Below are positions 39,501 to 46,597 of a stretch of DNA of 64,000 bases, piece by piece. Position 1 is the stretch's first letter; every line of letters starts with the position of its first letter. The stretch is taken from the NCBI GenBank assembly GCA_029240075.1, contig JARBTQ010000001.1, forward strand, positions 93,538 through 157,537. The letters run 5' to 3'. Position numbers and translations under genes: made by a program. This DNA is from Chlamydiales bacterium (GTDB lineage: Bacteria; Chlamydiota; Chlamydiia; Chlamydiales; JARBTQ01). A model generated the notes under the pieces. That model was not told the origin of the DNA and searched no databases. It saw only the letters and a list, made by a program, of their open reading frames with translations.

Positions 39501-40309
39501 TATTAGAGGGAATAGCAAGAAATGAGTTACAGCCTGTTAAAACGATAATAAGCAATATGAAACGATCTGTTAACAGTATTGAAGTAGCTCAGAGTTTGCA
39601 AATACTAACTGTAAAACTTGGAAATAAGGGTTATACTCAAGAAGCCCTAGAAATAACGGATTGTATGAGCACTCAATTTAAACAATCACAATTTGAAGAT
39701 TCTAATGCGCTAGAACAAATAAAGCAGATTCGCAAGCTTCAATTAACAGCGATATGCATGATAGACAAAAAAACAGACAAGAAGGGTTTAGACAAAGTGA
39801 TTGCAAATATAATGAGTGTTATAAATAAAGAACCCACTCTTTCTAAAAATGTTATAAAAGAAATTATAGAGGACATAGCTTTGCAAGACCCTTCTGCACC
39901 ATTAAATAATTTAGAACCTTTGTGGATAGAAATTCATCAAGAGTTATTTAAAATACCCAGCCTTAATGGGCCTTTTAAAAAGAGCATAGATGAAGTGAGA
40001 AAGTGGCTACAAGAAGTAAGCATTTTCACATTCAATTATGCAAAGTTTTTCCCAGAAGCGTATCAAAAGGGCTTATCTTGTATTAAAGAATTTGCTAATC
40101 AAGCTTATGAAAGTAGCTATGACTACAGCAAAAATACTCCTATATATAGGTATAATAAGACTACTGCTGAAGCGATCCCTGTCATACAGGCCCTGATAGA
40201 AATTAGTTCCGATTATACCATAGAATTAGCCCAGCAAATTGCTACTGTAGCTGAAAATTTTGTCGGTACAAAAGATAAAGAGTTCTTAAGACAAGTAGTC
40301 TCTATGTAA
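27503..40309 (+). CDS. giant 4268-residue protein: ankyrin repeats, candidate cysteine-protease-like segment and DUF3638/SecA-like P-loop ATPase segment
   Basis: One uninterrupted frame from GTG 27503, with AGAGG 7 bases upstream. Residues 1-540 are helical. Residues about 549-676 carry ankyrin-type repeats (DKPNKDRQKPLALAYQESNF, then DDEGNTLLHTAFKNGNFEQI). Residues about 790-935 contain His806 (GHAM), Asn826 (LNTGSG), and Gln919 with Cys924 (QRSGTCS), the order of a clan CE-like cysteine protease. A long helical centre follows. From about 2700, KIMGGGKTLVLGTLLSL is a Walker A (Gly2727, Lys2728, Thr2729), LDEID at 2881-2885 is a Walker B, GYSGT, then DQRHTTGSD (3343-3351) and VMRMRQLGK (3377-3385) look like superfamily 2 motifs III, V and VI. 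This is the DUF3638/DUF3645-like arrangement known from giant eukaryotic and amoeba-symbiont proteins. No signal peptide or membrane helix. Probably host-directed; substrate unknown. Confidence 0.85.
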   Translation: MSPLSHLPPHLDRYLADDIKTLNEPETIKFLKKRPDKVAEFLKALKLEKNQDWLKKQENQQTVHKIIKITIDEINSTDLVFRIFKISTQSPIFSNCLDSLFQKEPNVLIAYLAHFKKNREHLSAYKGFVLHMLEVAILQKLTMASIEPIWTTCISDNFFSAIEIINLFQKGIEAGHEPFIKHVLSSIDKGQVLDKDSPWHHQINKLIQKYKRHISTSACLLQSLLIYCTEMFKQEELNTIMEDTISECGSLKITFSLNNDSKVELLESIIEFLACNGAKLPDYSLNRYSSLSRSKEKQLQLACITDQAKTLSQLHDKITALSTDRTELFFSSLKELEILNFIKWLTLNSQSKEWLKTSSVTKAQFIKFISSTKGHSDFTKLFLWLKQTDSLDDKDITDLFFQAIRRNNGSILKLMCQPSVNFLLSLSLESAKQLMNEALTQGKWLAIEALAAHCNSSVLRQPMQDNHSLLYHAVMKHKWKSVAACLNNTMFHFDFLFKQELEELLFQLISQKNKRDVDLSIEDEQIVTQAILKLLEQQDYLEPQIYDGKENNLLHAVILTCDNSLIKYFLEKTIPNKCLDKPNKDRQKPLALAYQESNFEIACLLIDAGANPNTIIDDEGNTLLHTAFKNGNFEQIRILLCLGANLKFTNYHNERPQDLNPTFTKEVSSLLEKYHCDLLPPKKQLEALTTPRHIAHILGDSFIKDATDDQGNRLEGNSIEDSIRFVLAILKNLPTSLKSKKLIEDFENCLQIARMINYPTTFSAAAIQEDLQQNIIPLISHKIRRLSPSQNLLLPIGWADDHGMGHAMLCEIQYTQLRQIVLRILNTGSGAEYHPFSPRANKSKIAPVITFEGLSKTQVSNEQFLQALFELKIAPWINKQAGLYYSADDLYMGIFARFKDYQSNKDLGVIDNSLVITAQRSGTCSVRCLMAYIRLCLGKDRYKELKHKMAILVAHTAFNLYQETLASQPKLKRLLVKGSENVARHFNFFLKVGNVDKDLLLIEIKLIKNLLDNLKQIVQREETKNKLFITPLETLNTQTAQLQQNIGILIENLSSSIFLEQIIFQEPTLNIKHYPKYNWSNKDLSGAQILGDLEYVLHYCQQCQSTNAPILNQKDFLEGMVTEVLLNLPLPKPFENNASTSQNDFWSQLKADDALKVQKVLSSLLLYALYNIKNNPHAYFSRIIAFYKALVISYRMGCLVDSKHTASLHSLDNLNNYTLFIGPLISLQKDLHNLAYYPILEKQLNNLIEFIEKTSSSRKTALFNFDNLPPPDNSSIVSFNFPFPTDSGEFLYLKGLMDRCQEQIDWSLLPNKPYSINDCNDYEWRIAHLWCNQVPNNQFNLPIHYIHIRQIGLLCYLLCRANEEQLAKAIQITEPLKQGKLFSFEIVNLSNELNSFSFKANSKSPDKIVIRVLNPYLEINKDGLLEIHKFSNTYEKTHLPLSRTLFNQPSKENALISCFKQNEYHLKVSQELIPFYSISNQSTLTIHRVIQHFKENPVELKDFENQAFFNLTLFRNQLLLKELELYPSSREFLSNFLNQGLAESKLLLTELSKSSSVLAQQIEAAYMYLFFSQTKFRVLNYFIELQSGENAIFEEQQIKLKEELEAFIEGKARFKVFQEEEIGQAARITWLSSYIYTYSTITYRELQLLIAYTAFTYLHAKCQCVIDPTIRYETRKIIIKQAEMIRELLKDSQIRQNIFKATLYSVHGIIIPSKIYWNEKFPIYSCSYRGNIYEINVLSGATTCDGIELSSLNQIYNFSEYKHIFGEQRFPSAKVATIRKNPVQTLYTVVNPSDGKKVKFLHSQSNTANKPQNLQIELTINGINYTYIPYELFSDTIDWPHLSLQPNKEHYLLWLCKDLDDPHLLLTERSDNRIVFKITKNGQILETTDDNINKKYEWANVDDLDRHQILGNFEKSKFITAFLGTSPPYLTLTFNRYRDAQGLVISFERKNIKLDHQESDLRMIWVANPQYFISAKQEIKELNSFSRFLVLEDAHGESKALIPLLTWNDLCNRNHVDDSPKYLNSTVYHCELINLSKHKRLKPISILQKLFCAYIYLSLGQDLKALDLLKTCHHLQRYTGEELRLFSWLVHSSEETLDYSPNTLAIQLYATYLVHENLSKFPLGRGNKDLSSFQIETPYAPVREWEMYWDGIASWGGFTSLQKSPKPNIDHTVSLYENYLAVRKNVDASFRIEASMKNSIQQRSALLTKQEEIQWLLRLIDLTGNPQLIERALALVESSESLLPSSKGNGAKSGIFFGGEFDKKVEEAKLKFTPELFIYKFRSTKLADKKLEATQTLRTIFPRTRPGKQLTKYFANFYLLAIEGNSTQKNELLEFLFDMRCDPDSNNQAIRLILESLIRNDLHAINIRKILELAFARGCENSSESLIQDLNSILKNIASARKDDKLIYNKNLEERLATLSRIPLPQPNQSYPDPKDRIQLHAKLLEPYSSDLGRLIESYAAEYVSCNTCFTPHKELKLSPPANEFEKIKHLELLDDYQEGCIKNDTELHYTICTEKLEKLGFLQKELSSALNSHNQIQQKLKKVILDCINQIPSPYSVHGLWKVEQRKLKLISQQSKQLSFSDCQAAFAQQSYSAFKQLNPYLTDNAIESINLSIIKYLLSKAESKRAIHILNLMQTCERFQISSKDISITADLANSEVYEELATELSKKRCYNPYEFPAYLLFEARMGGLLKPDQVESLKLFLSTEETNGIKYYPHHITQKIMGGGKTLVLGTLLSLMKADGYHLSILVPPSSLYNTNAQDMQNRSNKLFGQKAHTIVYDRAPEKFTIFYLRSIYSTLVRAINFREYIITPPETIQSMRNKYIESREQLRKLYELRSFYKTLAREGLAKNIDIQIMDLEAPVQILKSILSLIKERGVGTLDEIDAILQTRKELNYPLGAKTPLNRYSIELLGELFYIAALDPDIAPILQLKENKQSHHTFDKEYDRIKNLITIKLLNHLKKSLKWVAILHLDGENYQKALSYILQTDTTIPKFISDLYESGLKSKQQAANLLILLHQQLNEGLKGCWKRNVDQHFGRSMINPKKQIAIPYVASNTPNETAEFSNPWEIINKTYHLYICKGLDISQTIKLVELQQQQARQQWQDSDYFTLPAETSAAQLFLEATGKKLFHISTDDLTTIAEIQKSLLNSSEASLMLILRYVSEQILPEVGIYTQQIFNHAHHLCSSLKTVQGYSGTLENKHTFPTYLQKNIELEKGTIGKVIDLLLRKNNRIHHLKSSNPKEIFNEVLLNHADAPLFHALIDAGAYFKGIRNQKVNELILDFYNEHSKLNRPIQGVLSYDETTNLLAAIKSGERKVKLLPATDARTITSVTGLQRAQLFTYYDQRHTTGSDIAQIAKAKAITTIGENLTLRDLLQAVMRMRQLGKRQNVEFTIACEVLPVLAKTLEPKEIPNKISIEDIIAFVVKNEAARQAKDCVIATLQDMQAIVTNYVLQRMYACSEKEGEKENALYAKARSLFIRDDLLDLYQKALSKKQNFNPYDFLHEECFKLLEIVLPGFVRQGLGNSWKLSSFSVLIQAIENRFNSNCYIKDLVEQINSGEKWKIAFDWSIDKYTAIGKRFSEFLDTNMAQDLLQYIGFDIAKMNLAKFSYIADALLDCFDQKQLLLELISSLEIILSKARITLPNNQEILEENYWNTEFSVEHQQEVSYDQNHQQEIENHRQLEIEQQVDLQFKPATEVYWKVKDLCLPENELLAPLSYPKESDDRPTIWSLQDILGTIPHLSPYSCCFNPNINVSKNFVESLENEINLFCTHQKPLYEVLVSYHNSLQQKDLNPWRITFISLQEAAFFKVQLRKKKDASIKTPLWLLEPDQTLIAEGKYSWTEFSSKSKFNLDMLFIETLFFTANLTKLNSQRWLPLFADWSQKNGFYKRILFEVAILSNDKIKLAIYQQSQVSATLNKQIRNQNYFEQEQAEICILASKSQKFDIAIDHLSKLQGQISKLPFSTLSPLLSVVLEIIKYSRNPEQRVRAETYFSQMLEPILEGIARNELQPVKTIISNMKRSVNSIEVAQSLQILTVKLGNKGYTQEALEITDCMSTQFKQSQFEDSNALEQIKQIRKLQLTAICMIDKKTDKKGLDKVIANIMSVINKEPTLSKNVIKEIIEDIALQDPSAPLNNLEPLWIEIHQELFKIPSLNGPFKKSIDEVRKWLQEVSIFTFNYAKFFPEAYQKGLSCIKEFANQAYESSYDYSKNTPIYRYNKTTAEAIPVIQALIEISSDYTIELAQQIATVAENFVGTKDKEFLRQVVSM

Positions 40310-40819
40310 AATAGCATTAAAAAAATTCCAAACCACTTTATTTATTAATAATAGGTTAAATTCATCTAAAGCCCATTAAAAGCATCTATATTTATTTTTA
40401 ATTTTCCTTGTTTAATGACATTCTAAAATCATTATTTTACGAGTTGCCATGCTGACAATGATCTATTGTGTACGAAAATTGAATAGAAACTATGAGAACT
40501 CTAGGAAGAAAAGAGGACGTGCGCTAGAATAACTTTATTTTTTGTAACCTTTCAGTACTTTTACAGTATGAGGCTTTCTATACACTTTACTGTTAGATAG
40601 TCAGATAGATCGCAGCTCAATATTGTTTTACAAGAGATCTATAAGTTGCATTAAGAAGTTTTAAAGTTATTTTTTGCTTATTAATAGTTATTTAGCTATT
40701 CCTGCAAAAGTAACCTTTACAACTAGACTTATTATGCGACTAACAACTGTGACAGCACTGAACGGTTACCTTATTTTAAGCAAATTTAGATATTGAATAG
40801 CAGGAGCTCGCCCACTGTT
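40310..40819. other. intergenic region upstream of topA
   Basis: 510 bases. Contains one diverged palindromic repeat at 40607-40647 and no convincing gene. The start-proximal ribosome site AGGAG (40802-40806) is 13 bases from the topA ATG. Confidence 0.5.
40607..40647 (+). repeat. palindromic repeat, family 1 (diverged copy)
   Basis: A 41-base core with ATAGATC at the left and AAGAGATCTATAAG at the right, the same length and ends as the copy at 2037-2077. The left arm has diverged more than the right. Confidence 0.5.
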
Positions 40820-43441
40820 ATGGGTAAATCATTAGTTATTGTAGAATCCCCGGCCAAAATCAAAACTTTAAAAAAGATCTTAGGATCAGATTTTATCTTA
40901 GAATCTTCAATTGGTCATATCCGTGACTTGCCACAAAAGGAATTTGGTATCGATGCCGAACATGGTTTTGAACCAACCTATGTCACTATGCCAGATAAAG
41001 CTAAGGTGATCGAAGCCTTAAAAAAGGCTGCTAAAAGCTGTGATACAGTTTATCTCTCTCCCGACCCTGATCGCGAAGGAGAAGCGATTGCTTGGCATAT
41101 AGCATCAATTTTACCACCAGGAACCAATATCAAACGAGCTACTTTTAGCTCAATCACTAAAGAGGCTGTACTTGAGGCGATTAATAATCCTAGAACAATC
41201 GACCACGGATTGGTTAATGCACAACAAGCACGTCGCCTCTTAGACCGGATAGTAGGTTACAAAATCTCCCCTATTTTATCACGCAGGGTGCAGAGATCTA
41301 CTTCAGGCCCCCTTTCAGCTGGTCGAGTTCAATCTGTCGCTCTTAAATTAGTTGTTGACCGAGAAAAAGAGATCGAGGCTTTCAAGCCAGTTGAATATTG
41401 GAATATTCGCACCAAATTGCAATCACCCGCAACACCAGAACGTCCCTTTGAAGCTTATCTTCATTCTGTCGAAGGCAAAAAGGTGGAAAAAGAACCTGTT
41501 CCAGGAAAAGAAGTGTTCTTGATTCCAAATAAAGAAACAGCAGATTCAATTATCGAGCGTCTTCAAAAAGCGACTTACAAAGTCGAAAAGGTTGAAAAGA
41601 AAGAGAAAAAACGCAACCCAGAACCACCCTTTATTACATCGACTCTTCAACAAGAAGCAAGTAGACACTATGGATTCTCAGCTTCACGAACCATGAGCAT
41701 TGCACAAGGGCTTTATGAAGGTATCGATCTAGCAGATGAAGGACGTGAAGGTCTAATCACTTATATGCGTACAGACTCGGTACGTACAGCCCCTGAAGCT
41801 CTTTATGAAGTCAGAAAACTGGTATCAGATACTTATGGAAAAGAGTATTTACCAGATCATCCACGTTCATTTTCAGCAAAAGCAAGCGCTCAAGACGCCC
41901 ACGAAGCTATTCGACCCACACATGTCTGGCGTACTCCGGAATCTTTACAGGCTTTTTTAACCCCAGATCAATACAAGCTTTATGTTCTTATCTGGCGCCG
42001 ATTTGTAGCTTCACAAATGAACCCAGCTATCTACGATACAGTATCTGCTGATATTGCAACTAACGACCGTATGATTTTGCGAGCAACGGGTTCCATTCTA
42101 AAATTTCGTGGCTTTTTGGTAGTGTATGAGGAAAAAAGGGATGAGGAGAAAGAGGACGATGATGAAAACCGTTTATTGCCTCCCCTAACAGAGCAACAAC
42201 TACTTGACCTTATTAAAGTATTTGCAGACCAAGCCTTTACTCGTGCTCCTCCCCGCTTTACGGAAGCTTTGCTCATCAAAGAGCTAGAAAAATCGGGAAT
42301 TGGGCGTCCTTCGACGTATGCAAGCATTATGAATAAGATTCAAAGCCGAGAGTATACTTTAAAAGAGAATAACCGTCTAAAGCCTACAGAGTTAGGTCGT
42401 ATTATTAGTCAGCTGCTTGAAGATAACTTTCGACAAATCATGGATGTTAATTTTACAGCTATGATGGAAGATGAGTTAGAAGAGATTGCTCAAAATAAAA
42501 AAGATTGGCGAGGCCTTTTAAAGCAATTTTGGGACCACTTTATTCCAACTGTACAGGCAGCGGAACAGACTGCTTATGTACCAAAAGTAACGACAGACTT
42601 AGAATGCCCTAAATGTAAATCGAAATTACAGAAAATTTGGGCAGGATCAAAGTATTTTTATGGTTGCTCTGGTTATCCAGATTGTGACTATAAGGTTTCT
42701 ATTGAAGAGTTCCAATTTAATAAAGACGAATATGATTCTAGCTTTAATTGGGATCAAAACTGTCCCATATGTGAGGGAGCAATGCAAGTGCGACATGGGC
42801 GCTTTGGAGCTTTCTTAGGTTGCAGTCGCTATCCTGACTGCCGTGGTATTGTGAATATACCAAAGAAAGGGGAAAAAGCCGTTATTCCTGCAACTCCTGT
42901 AGCGGATTGTCCTGCTATTGGTTGTAACGGAAAAATGGTAGCACGTAAATCTCGCTTCGGGAAAATATTTTATTCTTGCACAACATTCCCCACTTGTGAT
43001 GTTATTGTCAATAAATTAGAAGATTTACAAACAAAATACGCGCAGCACCAAAAGCAACCTTACGAAAAAAAGAGTAAGGGAAAAACTGCTAAAAAAGAAA
43101 GCGCTGCAAAGGGCAAGTCTTCTTCCCCTAAAAAAGCCACAAAGACAAAAGGAGAGGCCTCTATGGCAGAAAAAGAAAAGAAAACCAAAGCAAATAATTT
43201 CCCTACAGTACAATTACCTCCGTTTTTTGCTGATGTAGTTGATTCTACAGAATTAGCACGTACAGAATTAACAAAGCGCATTTGGGATTATATTAAAAAG
43301 CATAACTTACAAGATGCACAAAATAAACGTATGATCAATCCAGATGCTAAATTAGCTAAGCTTCTAGGAACTTCAGATCAAATCTCTATGTTCCAGATGA
43401 CCAAAGCTGTTAACGATACTATCAAAAATTACAAAGGCTAA
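40820..43441 (+). CDS. topA: DNA topoisomerase I fused to a C-terminal SWIB domain
   Basis: Relaxes negatively supercoiled DNA by cutting one strand through a tyrosine. I chose ATG 40820 (MGKSLVIVESPAKIKTLKKI); an upstream in-frame TTG adds nine residues with no support. The Toprim domain (SPDPDREGEAIAWHIA) spans about residues 1-140. Catalytic Tyr315 lies in GLITYMRTDSVR, near the family position. Three C4 zinc ribbons run about 590-735: CPKC..CSGYPDC, CPIC..CSRYPDC and CPAIGC..CTTFPTC. A lysine/serine-rich linker (about 740-790) leads to the SWIB/MDM2-like domain (about 793-873, with LTKRIWDYIKKHNLQDAQNK and TKAVNDTI). The SWIB fusion is a recognised chlamydial trait. Confidence 0.96.
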   Translation: MGKSLVIVESPAKIKTLKKILGSDFILESSIGHIRDLPQKEFGIDAEHGFEPTYVTMPDKAKVIEALKKAAKSCDTVYLSPDPDREGEAIAWHIASILPPGTNIKRATFSSITKEAVLEAINNPRTIDHGLVNAQQARRLLDRIVGYKISPILSRRVQRSTSGPLSAGRVQSVALKLVVDREKEIEAFKPVEYWNIRTKLQSPATPERPFEAYLHSVEGKKVEKEPVPGKEVFLIPNKETADSIIERLQKATYKVEKVEKKEKKRNPEPPFITSTLQQEASRHYGFSASRTMSIAQGLYEGIDLADEGREGLITYMRTDSVRTAPEALYEVRKLVSDTYGKEYLPDHPRSFSAKASAQDAHEAIRPTHVWRTPESLQAFLTPDQYKLYVLIWRRFVASQMNPAIYDTVSADIATNDRMILRATGSILKFRGFLVVYEEKRDEEKEDDDENRLLPPLTEQQLLDLIKVFADQAFTRAPPRFTEALLIKELEKSGIGRPSTYASIMNKIQSREYTLKENNRLKPTELGRIISQLLEDNFRQIMDVNFTAMMEDELEEIAQNKKDWRGLLKQFWDHFIPTVQAAEQTAYVPKVTTDLECPKCKSKLQKIWAGSKYFYGCSGYPDCDYKVSIEEFQFNKDEYDSSFNWDQNCPICEGAMQVRHGRFGAFLGCSRYPDCRGIVNIPKKGEKAVIPATPVADCPAIGCNGKMVARKSRFGKIFYSCTTFPTCDVIVNKLEDLQTKYAQHQKQPYEKKSKGKTAKKESAAKGKSSSPKKATKTKGEASMAEKEKKTKANNFPTVQLPPFFADVVDSTELARTELTKRIWDYIKKHNLQDAQNKRMINPDAKLAKLLGTSDQISMFQMTKAVNDTIKNYKG

Positions 43442-43502
43442 AAATAGGCTTTTTCTAGTAATAAAAAGCTAATTACCATTAAAGAGTGGAGAAAGACAAT
43501 CT

Positions 43503-43784
43503 ATGGATCAACCTCTTTATAAGCCTCAGCTTGATAAGCTTGAAGAGATACGCAAAATGCTTGAGGTCACTAGTATAGACATAGAAAGTACTCAACGTGA
43601 ATTGCAACAGACACTGGAGCAAGTTAAAAGCTTCAAGCATAGACAAAATCAGACGATAGAAGAATCACAAGAGCAACTTTTGCCATCTTCTACGACTGAA
43701 GAGTGTCTTAATATTTCAGAGCTGACAATTGCTGAGCAAAAAAATGAAGAGGTCAATCCTCTGACAACCGTTAGCTCCCAGTAA
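43503..43784 (+). CDS. small hypothetical coiled-coil protein, 93 aa
   Basis: Begins MDQPLYKPQLDKLEEIRKML. Residues about 8-50 form a heptad-rich coiled coil, and the acidic C-terminal half is Ser/Thr/Glu-rich and probably disordered. ATG at 43503 follows a short purine run (GGAGAAAG, 10 bases upstream). It lies 61 bases after topA on the same strand and may be read on that transcript. No domain recognised, no signal peptide. Function unknown. Confidence 0.6.
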   Translation: MDQPLYKPQLDKLEEIRKMLEVTSIDIESTQRELQQTLEQVKSFKHRQNQTIEESQEQLLPSSTTEECLNISELTIAEQKNEEVNPLTTVSSQ

Positions 43785-43820
43785 ACAGCTTGCATAATGC
43801 TGTCTATAAGTTTTAGCTGC

Positions 43821-43848
43821 TATAGTTATGTTTAACCACATAGCTATA
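43821..43848. terminator. hairpin between convergent genes
   Basis: TATAGTTATG at 43821-43830 pairs with CATAGCTATA at 43839-43848 (one G-U type position), 37 bases after the coiled-coil gene. AT-rich stem with a weak T content downstream. Confidence 0.4.
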
Positions 43849-43893
43849 GCTTAGATTTATAACTGTAAAAATATCGAGGATAGGGAATACTTC

Positions 43894-44799
43894 CTATAAA
43901 GGAAAGTCAAATACCTTAAGGTCTTTGGCAGCAAATGAATTTGGGAAGACCGTGCGAGCTTCCTCTTCAAACCCTTTAAGAGATGCATATCGTGCTGAAA
44001 AGTGCGTTAATATCAGTTTTTCCACTTGGGCTTCTTTTGCTATTGTAGCCGCTTGTTTAGCTGTTAAATGACAATACCTATTAGCTAAGCCTGCATGCTC
44101 CTCTAAATACGTACTCTCACAAAGAAGTAATTTAGCCCCTTGCGCGGCCTTTATCGCATTAGCACAATACCGCGTATCAAGCACTATTGCAAATGTGTCT
44201 CCACGACGAATCCAACTTACATCTTCTAAATGGATTAGCTTACCTCCAACTTCAATTTGCCCTCTGTCCCTTAACTCCCGTATAATAGGTCCTTTGATAC
44301 CCAAGCTATCGAGTTTATCCTGATCAAATTTTAAGCGATCTGTTTCGGTAATACGCCAGGCCAAATTATCCACACCATGATCTAGATAATAAGCCTCTAT
44401 TTTAAACTTACCATCATTTTCAATAATTCCCTCTTCTGAAATGGGGTGTTCAACAACTTTAATGGTCTCATGATATATCGTGCTATATCGCAGACGATCA
44501 AAATATTTCTTACCGCTTGCAGGATAGTAACAATGGATCTCATGCTGAACTTTATCTAAATTAAGGCGCAATAACATGGAGCCAACACCCAAAGAGTGAT
44601 CTCCATGAAAATGGGAGATAAAAATCCGGTTGACTTCTGTAGGAGCTACTTCAGCATGAATGAACTGCCGTTGAGTGCCCTCCCCTGGGTCAAATAAAAA
44701 CCCTTCGTTATTCCAGCGCAGGAGATAAGCTCCATGATTTCGATAACGCGTTGGTTGTTGACTAGAACAACCTAAAATAACTAATTCTCTGGTACTCAT
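43894..44799 (-). CDS. rnz: ribonuclease Z
   Basis: tRNA 3' processing endonuclease, a metallo-beta-lactamase fold enzyme that removes the trailer before CCA addition. The zinc motif HFHGDH is at residues 63-68 (His63, His65, Asp67, His68). [10 protein letters not shown] near 37-46 and LTHFSARY near 263-270 are RNase Z hallmarks. The exosite-like insertion is around residues 145-190. At 301 aa it is the short ElaC form. On the minus strand, 32 bases downstream of the rhomboid gene's stop, so probably in one unit with it and the heptose gene. Confident. Confidence 0.95.
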   Translation of the reverse strand: MSTRELVILGCSSQQPTRYRNHGAYLLRWNNEGFLFDPGEGTQRQFIHAEVAPTEVNRIFISHFHGDHSLGVGSMLLRLNLDKVQHEIHCYYPASGKKYFDRLRYSTIYHETIKVVEHPISEEGIIENDGKFKIEAYYLDHGVDNLAWRITETDRLKFDQDKLDSLGIKGPIIRELRDRGQIEVGGKLIHLEDVSWIRRGDTFAIVLDTRYCANAIKAAQGAKLLLCESTYLEEHAGLANRYCHLTAKQAATIAKEAQVEKLILTHFSARYASLKGFEEEARTVFPNSFAAKDLKVFDFPL

Positions 44800-44831
44800 A
44801 CAATCTTTTATTATTTTCTGTAGAAAGGCTT

Positions 44832-45983
44832 TTATTGTTTTTTGTTTTTACAAAGGTAAACCCAATTAAAAAAGGGTAAGCGTCCTAGCATAAGTCCGAT
44901 TAAAGCCCCTGTTACATGCGCAGTATTGGCTATAATAGATTGAAAAATAGGCAAATCTAACCATGCAGCTATGACAGCATACACTTCAAATAGAAAGGTT
45001 AGCAATAAAAAAATAAGTAACATTCTAGCTGTTGAAGGAAGTAGTGAATACCCTTCCCAAGGAGCTATCTTTTGGCGTGCCCAAATAAATCCTAGTAGAC
45101 CTGTAATCACCCCTGATATACCAACAAAATGCCACCCTGTCATAAGATACTGACAAGTATTGGATACAATTGCAATAACCACAATAAGCGATAAATAACG
45201 AAATAGCAGAAGGCGTTCTTCTATTTGGCTTCCAAGAGTTACAAACCATACTAAATTGAGCGCTAAATGGATTAAATTAGCATGTAAAAAAATAGGGGTT
45301 ATAATGCGCCACCATTCTCCTGCTCGTATTTTTTCAAAAGCAATTGACAAATCTAGCTTAGTAGAAAATATTTGTAACGAGACAGAAGGAGATCTTAAAG
45401 TTTCCATTACATAAAAATAGACCCCTTTCCACCATGCCGTCTGTTCGTACTGCTCCCGAAAATAACTTTGCACTTCCGACGATTGCTCTTCAGAAACAGT
45501 CATTTTTGGAGATTCTAATGTTACATATTGATCGTGCAATTCTAGCGCATGGGGATAATCATACAGCATCAACCGCTCAACAGGAGAGAGAATATTTGGT
45601 TTATGTTGAGCTCCATAGACAAAACAAAGTATACATATGAAAGTTATTAGGAAACTTAGTTTACCTACTTGTATTGGGGAAACACTTTTTTCTACTTCTA
45701 AGGAACTCTTTTGATCCTGCAAAAGCGATAATTGTATGCTATCACTAAGCTTACTATTCTCTGTACTTTGATGCTGCCACTGTAAATTTTGAGGATCTTT
45801 TATAAATTCTTTATAATAATTTTGAGCTTCGAGTACTTTTTCTTCATCATCAACCCACAATATATACTGGGTCTTTTCCTCAGATGCGGCTTGCTCTGTA
45901 TGGTTTTTTATACTTTTACTAATCAAGAATAAAGAAAAATGGATTGCATCTTTTTGATCTGTAAACTGGGCTACTCGGCGCAT
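44832..45983 (-). CDS. rhomboid family intramembrane serine protease, GlpG-like
   Basis: Cleaves membrane helices within the inner membrane. The cytosolic N-terminal domain (residues 1-65) with [20 protein letters not shown] resembles the GlpG N-terminal domain. The rhomboid core has [20 protein letters not shown] (His238 and Asn243 region), GIS with catalytic Ser290 in [15 protein letters not shown], and the partner His356 in [15 protein letters not shown]. About six helices follow a leading membrane helix near 105-125. The frame overlaps the upstream heptose gene by 13 bases and is translationally coupled. At 383 aa it is longer than GlpG, with a linker of about 80 residues between the first helix and the core. 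Substrate unknown. Confidence 0.88.
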   Translation of the reverse strand: MRRVAQFTDQKDAIHFSLFLISKSIKNHTEQAASEEKTQYILWVDDEEKVLEAQNYYKEFIKDPQNLQWQHQSTENSKLSDSIQLSLLQDQKSSLEVEKSVSPIQVGKLSFLITFICILCFVYGAQHKPNILSPVERLMLYDYPHALELHDQYVTLESPKMTVSEEQSSEVQSYFREQYEQTAWWKGVYFYVMETLRSPSVSLQIFSTKLDLSIAFEKIRAGEWWRIITPIFLHANLIHLALNLVWFVTLGSQIEERLLLFRYLSLIVVIAIVSNTCQYLMTGWHFVGISGVITGLLGFIWARQKIAPWEGYSLLPSTARMLLIFLLLTFLFEVYAVIAAWLDLPIFQSIIANTAHVTGALIGLMLGRLPFFNWVYLCKNKKQ

Positions 45984-46486
45984 AGACTCTGTATCTTTTG
46001 GATGATTTCGGTAGTTGCTAAACCTGGAATCCTATCGACTAGATGCAGTTTACCACCACATTGTCGAATCGTATCCGCTTCAATACAGTTTAATCCATAT
46101 TCTATGCCATTCACATGAATATCTGGCGAAATGCGAGCTAATAATGAACAAGGATCTGTTTCTTCAAACCAGGTTACATAATCGACAAAGCCTATTGCTG
46201 CCATTATCTGCAGGCGATATTCTAAAGACACTATAGGACGTAATTTACTTTTATACTTTCGTATCGACTCATCGCTGTTAAGAGCGACAATCAATACATC
46301 AGCAACTTTAGACGCCTCATATAAAATGTGTAAATGCCCTGCATGCATAAGATCAAATGAACCGTTTAAGGTAGCTATACTTTTCCCTTGAGCTCTCAAA
46401 GATTGAACCATGACCTCTATCTGATGAGGCTGAATTACTTTGTCTAAATAATCTTGAATCCAGTAGTTTGGAGAATCTGTGGTCAT
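45971..46486 (-). CDS. heptose-1-phosphate nucleotidyltransferase-like (HldE C-domain/RfaE type)
   Basis: A cytidylyltransferase-fold enzyme. The HxGH motif is visible in LNGSFDLMHAGHLHILYEAS, and VALNSDESIRKYK plus the PIVSLEYRLQIMAAIGFVDY segment match the adenylyltransferase half of HldE, which makes ADP-heptose for lipopolysaccharide inner core. It is free-standing (about 171 residues) rather than fused to a kinase. I prefer the ATG with first base at 46486 (MTTDSPNYW). The frame reaches 46528, but that ATG abuts a terminator hairpin. The stop overlaps the rhomboid start by 13 bases. A kinase partner is not in the window. Glycerol-3-phosphate cytidylyltransferase is an alternative, though less likely given the sequence. 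Confidence 0.78.
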   Translation of the reverse strand: MTTDSPNYWIQDYLDKVIQPHQIEVMVQSLRAQGKSIATLNGSFDLMHAGHLHILYEASKVADVLIVALNSDESIRKYKSKLRPIVSLEYRLQIMAAIGFVDYVTWFEETDPCSLLARISPDIHVNGIEYGLNCIEADTIRQCGGKLHLVDRIPGLATTEIIQKIQSLCAE

Positions 46487-46528
46487 CACTTGGTTTATTT
46501 TTTTGAAATTTATGAATTGCATTTGCAT

Positions 46529-46562
46529 AAAGGGCCTGGTACATGTGTTTACCGGGCCCTTT
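46529..46562 (-). terminator. terminator hairpin after lon
   Basis: AAAGGGCCTGGTA at 46529-46541 pairs with TACCGGGCCCTTT at 46550-46562 (one G-U pair). It lies 36-69 bases past the lon stop on the minus strand. A perfect 13-base GC-rich stem, but the T run is only three bases long. Confidence 0.7.
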
Positions 46563-46597
46563 GTAATACTTAGCTGTATAATAGCTGAAAGTTAGAA

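Noticed and set aside
40793..40819. TTG at 40793 as the topA start
   Set aside because: It adds nine residues that do not resemble TopA; MGKSLVIVESPAK at 40820 is the normal beginning.
42031..42327. Minus-strand frame inside topA
   Set aside because: Product is Ser-rich because it is antisense to Glu/Asp codons; no start signal.
45434..45640. Plus-strand frame inside the rhomboid gene
   Set aside because: Overlaps a conserved gene entirely and has no ribosome site.
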